DNA of 5,569 nucleotides from Planctomycetaceae bacterium. Lineage in GTDB: Bacteria > Planctomycetota > Planctomycetia > Pirellulales > Pirellulaceae. Of this stretch, positions 1-5,569 are shown one piece after another. The DNA lies in NCBI GenBank assembly GCA_005773145.1, contig SXHS01000107.1, forward strand, positions 1-5,569, in the 5' to 3' direction. The stretch's first letter is position 1. Each line of letters begins with the position of its first letter. A program made the position numbers and the translations under genes. The notes beneath the pieces were generated by a model. The model had not been told where the DNA came from. It saw nothing but the letters and a program-made list of their open reading frames with translations, and did no database searches.

Positions 1-3000
1 CGGCCACCGTTCGATACCCTTCGGCACTTAAGATCACTTGATCGTCGCTACCGAAGAGGGTGAAGTCGAACAGACTGTGGCGATCTTGCTGTCCGCGAAA
101 ATGAAATCGCAGGATGCCGGTATCCCCAGCACGTGCCGGACGCCCAAGTCGTAAGCGAGAAAATCCTTGGGGCAATTCCATGCGGCCGCCGAATTGCACG
201 TAGATGAAACTGCCACAGGCAACCAGGCACGCGTCCAGCGCGGCCAAGGGGAGCCGCCAACCGTCGGGGGACCGTGTTCCCGCCAGCTCGCTCGCTGATG
301 GCAGCCGAATCTTTCCCCAACCACCGTCGTATTGTTGAGAGAATGCCAGCAAACTGCGCATGGCAGGACCATGGTAAACCAGGCCATCTTCTGGATAACG
401 ATACTCCATCCAACCGAGTGGCGGCATGCCCGGAGGAGGCACAACCAATGGCTCAACATCATCCCCCAACTCTATCTCCCCTTGCACATGCACTCGCCGA
501 GCCTCGACGACACGGTTCTTGCGGTCACGAAACTCGGTGGTCAACTCGCCCCGCGCGAACGGTGGATCGCCCGTCACCGTGATTTGGGCCGTCAGTGATT
601 GTGGCGTAAGAAAGCGAAGCCCCTGGGCTATGTCGATATTTCGCCAACCGCGTACGACCGCCGTGGGTCGCGCGGCCAAGGCCGCCTGTGCCAGCGACTC
701 AAGTCCCACGACTGCGGGCAAGATGGGCTTATCCTGCAACCGGTGTTCCAACAAGAATGGATCACGTGTCGGATCAAGGATCATTTCCGCCACCCAGACG
801 TTATCGGATATTGACTGCACGCGAGAGATCAGGGGCATCAAGCGGTCCGCTGTTGCCATCCGTGACTCAACCAGCTCATCCATTGCTGGCCGCAGCACAT
901 CCGTGGGGTAAAACACTCGTTGAAAGTGGCCGTCCGTCAACAATATTTCTGCTTCGGGCAACCCCGCGCACAGTTCTCGTCGCAGATGGGCTATCCCTTC
1001 CTCGACCGGAATGAACCGCATATTCAGCTCGTTCTTCACAACCGCCACATCATCCGATGTCATGGCCATGCCGATCTCATCCCAAGTCTGCCAATGAAGG
1101 CAACTCGAGGCACAATCGGGGCGAACATGGCGAAATCGGCCGACAAGCTTGGCCAGCATATCATTGGCCGCGGCATAGTCGCTCAGCCCATTCCCGCCCA
1201 ATCGACCACTCAGCGAACCGAAGGCGACGAAATAGCGCAAGGGATCTTGGGCGGTCAGGGCCATCAAGGCGATGGCTCCTGCAACCTTGCCCCCCAGCGT
1301 CCGCTGAATACGGTCGGCCCTCTGCATGGGGAAGCGACCAGGACGAGCGAAACCCGCGCCGTGCACGATGCCTGTAATGGGGCCATCCAACGTGCGAACA
1401 CGATCGAGCACCATCGCCAACGCGCTCCCATCGGCTAAGTCACAGGAATGATACGTGACGCGGACATGATTTCGAGCAAACCGTTCCAGATTCTCGTGGA
1501 TCTCGATATCGTGCTTGATACGATTCCAGTCGTCTTCCGGAGAACGGCCTTCCGCAACCGCGCGGCGCACCACTTCTCCCTTGTAACTCTTCAAGCTATT
1601 GGCATCCAAATGACGCCATGGTGCATCAGCTTGCGGAGCAGGTGCCGTACCGATCAAATGCAATTTCAGGCCGAACCGACGACCAAGGTCCAAGGCACAA
1701 GCTGCGGTAATACCGCGAGCCCCCCCTGTGATCACCCAGGTTGTGCCGGTGGGCAAGGAGTCCTCCGTAGCGGAGTGGGCCACGGATTTCCGCGAGGATT
1801 GCACAATGGATCGTTGCCCGTTTGACCAAGCCACCTCCAAATCGGCCGCACGACTGGCCAGTTCCTGCATGATTGCATCGGCCAAGATCGCACTAGGCTC
1901 GTGCGCTGGGGCGTCGATCAGTTTGAATTGCCAATTGGCACCGGGTTGCCGCGAGTTTTCCAGGTAGAGCGACTTGATCAATCCGGTGAGGGCCCCCCCT
2001 TCGGGTGCTGGGACGGATTGAGAAAAGCCAAAGTCGCCGCCAAGATTCGTAACGGCCAACAACGTGCGCCGTGTGGATTTTGCATCTGTCGGGGACTTGT
2101 CACGGCTCCAGAGTCGCATCCACGCCTGAATGACCAATAGCGGCTGCAAGCAACCTCGCTCACTCCGGGTCCAGACTGCATGTTCCGCAAACTCGCCGGC
2201 CTCCCGGTCTCTCGCAGTCATCACCAACAGGTTGTGGGCGGGCTGCTCGTCCCATAGCGATGACAACTGGGCGATCAACTCACCCGTATTCGACAACTGG
2301 GGGATCAGCCGACAAGAGACCCCGGTCTGCTGCAATCGCGTCAATAGCATGCGAGCGTCGTCGTTGTCGCCGAAAATCCAGGTATGTCCTTGCAAGGTCG
2401 CGTTGCCAGAAACCGTGCGATCCGACGGATTGCCAGGTGGGAGCGGAGCCGACTGCATGCGTAACACATGACGCTGGACCACATCGTCCCCAACCATTGG
2501 TCTCTCCGGCGGGGGAGTTGGCGTTACCGTTGGCGCCGGTGCTGCGTCCTCGACCGGTGCGTAGAAGCGATCATAGTAATCGCGGTTGGTAATGAGAACC
2601 TCGGCGCTCGGCATTCCGGCGTGCAACTCGCGTAACATGTGCCGCACGCCTTCCGCCACCGGCATGGGTGCCGGCGCATCCAGATGTTTCAGCATGGCCT
2701 TGACGGCCGGCCGGGCGGCCATGCCAATCTCGGCCCAAGGGTGCCAATGGAAACCTACCGCCACATTGCCGCCGCGAGTCGTGCGGTACCAGCCCATCAA
2801 TTTGCAGAGAAGGTCGCTGGCCAACACGTAGTCGGTCTGCCCCGTCGCGCCCAGCCGACCGCTGACCGATCCAAACCCGAGGAACGCACGCACCGGATCG
2901 TGCCGAGTGATCTCCATCAGATTTCTCGCGCCAACAACCTTGGCCCCCAGAGTCGCCAGCACATCGGCACGACTCTTGCGTTCGAATCGGCAAGCCCGCT

Positions 3001-5569
3001 CGATCCCCGCACCGTGGACAATCCCAACAATGGGGCCGTCGACCGCGCGGATGTGCTCGCAAACCCTAGCCAGCGCGTCGCGATCTGCAACATCACAACA
3101 GTGATAGGTGGCGGTGACGCCCGCGTCCGCGAGAGTCTTCAGCGATTGGGCGATCTCGATGGATTTTTCGACCGGCTCCCAAGCGGTTGCAATCGATACT
3201 CCCCGTTCGCGAGCCCGTAACATGGTGGATTTTTTCAGCTCCTGCAGCCCGTCGGTCGTCAGGGTCGACCACGATGGATCGAACGACTCCATGGACGTTG
3301 TGCCGATCAAATGCAGTCGCGCGCCGTAGCGCTGGCCGATCTCGAGTGCGCACCGTGCGGTGATTCCACGAGCGCCTCCGGTCAGAATCCACGAACCACC
3401 CTGCGGCAACGTCAACGGACGTAAGGTCGCCGGTTGAGCCACCGCGGTGTGAATCCGCCGCGTCCCCGCGACATAGGCAATTTCGAAATCGCGGGTACGG
3501 GCCGCCAGTTCTCGAATCATGTTGCCCGCCAGCATGTCTGCGGGTTCGTCTGGCGGTGCATCCACCGCTTTGCAAACCATTCCCGGATGATTGCCCAGGA
3601 TGATGTACTCCATCCATATGCCCTTGATCAATCCGGTCGTTGCTCCGCCGTCGGGTGCGATCACGGGGCTGGAGAAGCCAAAGTCACCACCAAGCGCGGT
3701 CCCACCCAACAAGGTGCATTGATCCAACAAATCAGCCTCGCCAGCCAACTGCAGCCACCGTTGGCAGAGAAAGTAGGGCCAAAGTATGTTGTGGCGATAC
3801 CGCGCATCCCAAGCATCGCCATCGCACAGATCCCGCGTGTCGCCGTCCCGAGCCCCCATGAGGAACATATGCAGAATAGGCTGGCGATTCCAAATTGCCT
3901 CAAACATTCGCAGATCATGATCGAGGTCACCCGTACTCGCCAAACGATGAACGGTCACCCCCTGTCGTTGCAGCTGGGTCTGCAATGCATCCGCCGTGTC
4001 GTTGGTACCGATCACCATGGCTGCCCCATTCCAGCGGGGAACCGCCGGCGTATTGGCCGGCAACCGTGCATCGTACATGGCCAGTTCATAGCGCTGTGTC
4101 TCCGCCTCCGGAGCCAACAGGTCGTCGAGTGGTGCAAACGTGGTTTCCTCACCAGTCGTAGGCGCAGCAGCGGTCGGGCCAACGGGGTTGGATAACGGAT
4201 TGGGTTGGCCGATGCCGATCCATTGCAGCCAGGGGAACCGATGAACTCCTAGCGTCCACCCATCCATCGGCTGGTCGCATGTGACGGTGGCCTCGCGACG
4301 ATCAAGATCGACGGCGATCCGTAAGGCGATCGGGGCCTGCGTCATCGCAAGTGTCTGCGCAGCGGATGAGCGAACCCTCGACTCCAGTGATTCGACTGCC
4401 GTATCCCGGCATTGATACTCCCCGGATGGCGTCATGCCGCTCGGCGACCAGATGGCCCCTACAAACGAGATTAGGGCGCTGGCCGATCCGTCCGGGGAAC
4501 GTCGGATCTGTACCATCGGGATGATTTGCTCTTGGACCGCAGCCATCAATGGCAACCGCCACGACCAATGGTGCGTGGTGCGTCCTTCCTCCGCTGTGAC
4601 GAAGCGTTCACTATTGGAACGCAATTCGGCGAACAGCAACAAATTGTGATGGATCAATGAATCAATCGACACACCTGCCCCATCGGACATGCCTTGCAAC
4701 TCCGATAACTGATCCGATGTGAAGCATTCCGCGAGGCTACCCTCCATGGGCAACCAAGCGACCAGTTCGTCTGCTTCCGGGCCCGACAGATCGACGTAGC
4801 GACGCAGCAGCTCACGAATACGTGTCTTTTCCTGGGCTCCGTGTGCGAACCCAATGTCGTACGGCGTGCCACTGAGCATCATGGGTTGAGCGGACGGCGC
4901 CGACATTGCGACCGGCGTCGCAATCGTCGCCGGTGCAACCACGGCTGGCGACGACGGCACGCTCATAGATTCGACGGCGATTCCCGTTGATATTGTTGCT
5001 TCATCCGATGTTCGCGGCGCGTTACGCAGAAAATTGAGCACATGCCGCAGCGTCGGAAAGTCATCCAGCGTCAAATTTTGATCGGGCGTGACATCAAAGT
5101 ACTCGCGTAGCTCGCCAAATAGCTGCGCCTTCTTAATGCTGTCGATGCCTAAATCACCTTCTAGATCAGCGTCCAACTCCACCACCTCAGCCGGATAGCC
5201 GGTGTGCTCCACCACGAAGTTAATCAAGAAGGTTTCTAGATCCCCCAGATCAGCAGCAGCCGTGCGCTCGATCGGTGCTTGTATGGGCGCTGCCACGGGA
5301 GCCGGTGCTGCGACCGGCGCCGCCATGGTCGCCGATGCAGCCATGGTCGGTAACGACGCCACGCTCGGAGATACGACGGCGATTTCCGTTGATATCGCTG
5401 CTTCATCCGATGTTCGCGGCGCGTTACACAGGAAATTGAGCACATGCCGCAATGTGGGAAAGTCATCCAGCGTCAGATTCTGATCGGGCGTGACATCAAA
5501 GTACTCGCGTAGTTCGCCAAATAGCTGCGCCTTCTTAATGCTGTCGATGCCTAAATCACCTTCTAGATC
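1..5569 (-). CDS. Large type I polyketide / PUFA-like synthase, internal fragment open at both ends
   Basis: Codons read from base 5569 down to base 2 give 1,856 residues without a stop; the start and stop codons lie outside the window. Recognisable domains in order are ACP (partial), ACP, an Ntn-hydrolase (C45)-like segment, KR, KR, and PUFA-type DH (partial). The ACPs carry GIDSIKK around the phosphopantetheine serine, both KRs carry TGGARGI nucleotide-binding loops and Ser/Tyr catalytic residues, and the DH carries an HRLQDKPILP motif. The enzyme would be cytosolic and process a thioester-bound acyl chain by keto reduction and dehydration, with KS and AT domains expected upstream. The long KRs and hotdog DH resemble PfaA/HglE-type iterative synthases rather than modular antibiotic PKSs. 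The ACP-Ntn-KR-KR-DH order is unusual. No frameshift or internal stop is seen. The synthase assignment is secure; the product and exact subfamily are not. Confidence 0.96.
2..841 (-). other. PUFA/HglE-type double-hotdog dehydratase (DH), C-terminal end off window
   Basis: Residues 1577-1856. The first hotdog contains FLLEHRLQDKPILPAVVGLE. His1609 and Pro1618 fit the DH H-x3-G-x4-P motif, with Asp1613 in the Gly place. The second hotdog has LVYHGPAMRSLL (about 1730-1741), LAALDACLVACG with Asp1779 as the presumed second catalytic acid, a LPQGFSRLRLGRP strand, then FDFTLFGSDDQ and SAEGYR near the edge. It would dehydrate the 3-hydroxyacyl-ACP made by the KRs to an enoyl-ACP. Residue Val1783 stands where many PKS DHs have Gln or His (D-x3-Q/H). 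The domain seems almost complete; what follows on the left (stop codon or a further domain) is not visible. Confidence 0.88.
902..2482 (-). other. Ketoreductase domain 2 (KR2), structural plus catalytic halves
   Basis: Residues 1030-1556. The structural half repeats the KR1 pattern (NLGGDFGFSQ, then GGALTGLIKSLYLE). The catalytic half has WVITGGARGIT (about 1278-1288), VHGAG, Lys1428 in GGKVAGA, Ser1452 in FGSLSGRLG, Tyr1465 and Asn1469 in LSDYAAAND, and HWQTWDEIGM. Unlike KR1, it therefore keeps the full Lys-Ser-Tyr-Asn set. KR1 and KR2 catalytic residues are offset by 551 residues; around the nucleotide loop (726-757 against 1277-1308) 22 of 32 residues match by hand count. This points to an old duplication followed by divergence. 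The domain ends at a LLTDGHFQRVFYP segment that parallels LITNRDYYDRFYAP of KR1. It is the better candidate for the main beta-keto reduction before the adjacent dehydratase. Confidence 0.94.
2483..2545 (-). other. Pro-rich linker between KR1 and KR2
   Basis: Residues 1009-1029 are Pro/Ala/Thr-rich (AAPAPTVTPTPPPERPM). They separate two complete ketoreductases, which supports these being independent tandem domains and not one KR with a broken half. Confidence 0.8.
2546..4111 (-). other. Ketoreductase domain 1 (KR1), structural plus catalytic halves
   Basis: Residues 487-1008. The structural half (about 487-716) includes LGGDFGFSSP and GGATTGLIKGIWMEY, typical of PfaA-like KRs. The catalytic half opens with WILTGGARGI (Gly731, Gly732, Gly735), the NADPH-binding loop, and contains a long helical insertion (about 757-816) characteristic of PUFA-synthase KRs. 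VHGAG (851-855) follows. Lys877, Ser901 (in GSVSGRLG) and Tyr914 (in GQTDY) are the catalytic residues of this short-chain dehydrogenase fold. The usual Asn four residues after the Tyr is Ser918 here. FHWHPWAEIGM matches the conserved W-x-x-W-x-x-x-GM segment. It would reduce the beta-ketoacyl thioester to a hydroxyacyl. The Ser at the Asn position may change activity or selectivity. Confidence 0.93.
4112..4234 (-). other. Interdomain linker before KR1
   Basis: Residues 446-486 begin with a hydrophobic aromatic patch (RFPWLQWIGIGQP lies at the border) and then a Pro/Ala/Thr-rich stretch (NPVGPTAAAPTTGEE). No motif is recognised. It joins the Ntn-like segment to the first ketoreductase. Confidence 0.7.
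4235..4879 (-). other. C45 / acyl-CoA:6-APA acyltransferase-like Ntn-hydrolase segment, probably catalytically degenerate
   Basis: Residues 231-445 resemble the C45 acyltransferase/hydrolase family. LSGTPYDIGFAHG matches the family's opening G-x-P-x-x-x-G-x-x-x-G pattern, followed by a charged helix ending LLRRY. ELQGMSDGAGVSIDSL with a following HHN matches the conserved segment ahead of the nucleophile. GRTTHHWSW sits where fungal penicillin acyltransferase has GQNWD, and ISFVGAIWSPSGMTPSGEY resembles the later G-x-x-x-x-x-GM core. In this alignment the family's nucleophile Cys falls at Ser320 and the conserved Asp at Ser336. The segment, about 215 residues, is shorter than usual family members (around 300 or more), apparently missing the middle. 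It may be a structural remnant, a protein-contact domain, or a serine-dependent variant. The family call comes from remembered motifs only; an unrelated fold is possible. Confidence 0.55.
4880..5023 (-). other. Ala/Pro/Ser-rich linker after ACP 2
   Basis: Residues 183-230 start with RNAPRTSDE, as after ACP 1, then become rich in Ala, Pro, Ser, Val and Met (for example VVAPATIATPVAMSAPSAQP). No fold is evident. It tethers the ACP array to the next domain. Confidence 0.82.
5024..5251 (-). other. Acyl carrier protein domain 2 (complete)
   Basis: Residues 107-182 form a full ACP. Helix I is around LETFLINFVVEHTGYP. The EGDLGIDSIKKAQLFGELRE segment carries the attachment Ser144 (bases 5138-5140), followed by YFDVTPDQNLTLDD and FPTLRHVLNFL. 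From EGDLGID through LNFL it matches ACP 1 residue for residue. It is the last ACP before the Ntn-like and reductive domains. Repeated ACPs in this position are typical of PUFA synthases, where extra carriers raise throughput rather than change product structure (family knowledge). Confidence 0.95.
5138..5140 (-). other. Predicted phosphopantetheine attachment serine of ACP 2
   Basis: This AGC codon encodes Ser144 in the LGIDSIKK motif. It lies exactly 402 bases (134 residues) from the equivalent serine of ACP 1. Confidence 0.93.
5252..5419 (-). other. Ala/Pro-rich inter-ACP linker
   Basis: Residues 51-106 are low-complexity, rich in Ala, Pro, Val, Ser and Thr (for example MAAPVAAPAPVAAPI). 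This is the usual flexible tether between tandem carrier domains in PUFA-type synthases. Its N-terminal part, beginning NAPRTSDE, recurs after ACP 2, so linker and ACP were duplicated as one unit. Confidence 0.88.
5420..5569 (-). other. Acyl carrier protein domain 1 (C-terminal part, cut by window edge)
   Basis: Residues 1-50 begin inside an ACP just before the phosphopantetheine site. They read DLEGDLGIDSIKKAQL, with Ser10 (bases 5540-5542) as the predicted attachment serine in the DSI motif. Helices II and III follow (FGELREYFDVTPDQ, then LTLDDFPTLRHVLNFL). The domain would carry the acyl chain as a thioester on a 4'-phosphopantetheine arm. The first helix is beyond the right edge. GIDSIK is the form common in PUFA synthase and related iterative PKS carriers. 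Confidence 0.95.
5540..5542 (-). other. Predicted phosphopantetheine attachment serine of ACP 1
   Basis: This AGC codon encodes Ser10 in LGIDSIKK, the standard ACP attachment motif (D-S-x). It would be modified by a 4'-phosphopantetheinyl transferase, which is not visible in the window. Confidence 0.92.

Larger units (their letters stand above)
4909..5569 (-). repeat. Tandem in-frame repeat, 402-base period (ACP plus linker)
   Basis: Bases 5401-5569 and 4999-5167 align without gaps at an offset of 402 and differ at 8 of 169 positions by hand count. Similarity continues, more weakly, through the linker (4909-4998 against 5311-5400) and then fades. The unit is 134 codons. Most substitutions in the ACP core are synonymous; the protein stretch from EGDLGID to LNFL is identical. 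The near-identity suggests recent duplication or ongoing gene conversion. The rightmost copy is cut by the edge, so more copies may follow. Confidence 0.93.

Noticed and set aside
426..1438. Several overlapping + strand open frames of 100-170 codons
   Set aside because: All are antisense to the DH and KR2 coding sequence, overlap each other in different frames, and read as low-information Arg/Ser/Pro/His-rich peptides with no motif.
1720..1997. Two runs of seven C (1720-1726 and 1991-1997) as possible frameshift or slippage sites
   Set aside because: The same frame continues through both with conserved residues on either side (TGGARGI and GGDFGF), so neither a sequencing frameshift nor programmed slippage is needed.
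2571..3617. Minus-strand open frames of 163 and 174 codons in other frames
   Set aside because: They are out of frame with the synthase and overlap KR1. Their Arg/Gly/His-rich composition is typical of frame-shifted shadows.
3434..4195. A 253-codon open frame on the + strand
   Set aside because: It lies exactly opposite the KR1 coding region. Its translation has no recognisable motif, while the minus strand encodes conserved KR residues here. Long antisense frames are expected in moderately GC-rich coding DNA.
4880..5023. A possible gene boundary between the ACP part and the Ntn-like part
   Set aside because: The frame runs through without a stop, and no ribosome-binding site with a start is convincing. 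The internal Met codons sit in low-complexity linker.
5252..5419. The Ala/Pro-rich stretch as a signal peptide or membrane segment
   Set aside because: It lies between two ACPs in a cytosolic synthase, lacks a long hydrophobic core, and is broken by many prolines; a flexible linker explains it.

Overview
The whole window is the inside of one very large protein-coding gene on the minus strand. Reading the complement from base 5569 down to base 2 gives 1,856 consecutive sense codons with no stop. The frame is open at both window edges, so neither the true start nor the stop is visible. Residue numbers below count from the first full codon (bases 5569-5567 = residue 1), not from the real N-terminus. 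The product is a multidomain type I polyketide / polyunsaturated-fatty-acid-like synthase.

Layout in protein order (right to left on the + strand): the C-terminal part of an acyl carrier protein (ACP) domain; an Ala/Pro-rich linker; a second, nearly identical ACP; another Ala/Pro-rich linker; a roughly 215-residue segment resembling the C45 / penicillin acyltransferase-like Ntn-hydrolase fold but lacking its nucleophile cysteine; a ketoreductase (KR1) with structural and catalytic halves; a Pro-rich linker; a second ketoreductase (KR2) built the same way; and a double-hotdog dehydratase (DH) of the PUFA-synthase / heterocyst-glycolipid-synthase type, which runs off the left edge. Ketosynthase and acyltransferase domains, and probably more ACPs, would be expected beyond the right edge.

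Likely joint action: the growing acyl chain sits on phosphopantetheine arms attached to the ACP serines. The KRs reduce the beta-keto group with NADPH, and the DH removes water. Extension would be done by KS/AT domains outside the window, and enoyl reduction, if any, by another domain or protein. A PUFA-like iterative synthase making a long-chain lipid or polyketide is the best reading. The chain product cannot be deduced.

The organism is a bacterium with moderately GC-rich DNA. The ACP signature, PfaA-like long KRs and the DH style bring to mind large lipid/polyketide synthases of Planctomycetes (Pirellula/Rhodopirellula-like), but this is recollection of family style, not proof. The most unusual points are the two consecutive complete KRs and the catalytically degenerate Ntn-hydrolase-like segment between the ACPs and the KRs. 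There is no non-coding stretch, RNA gene, mobile element or regulatory site that I can support.
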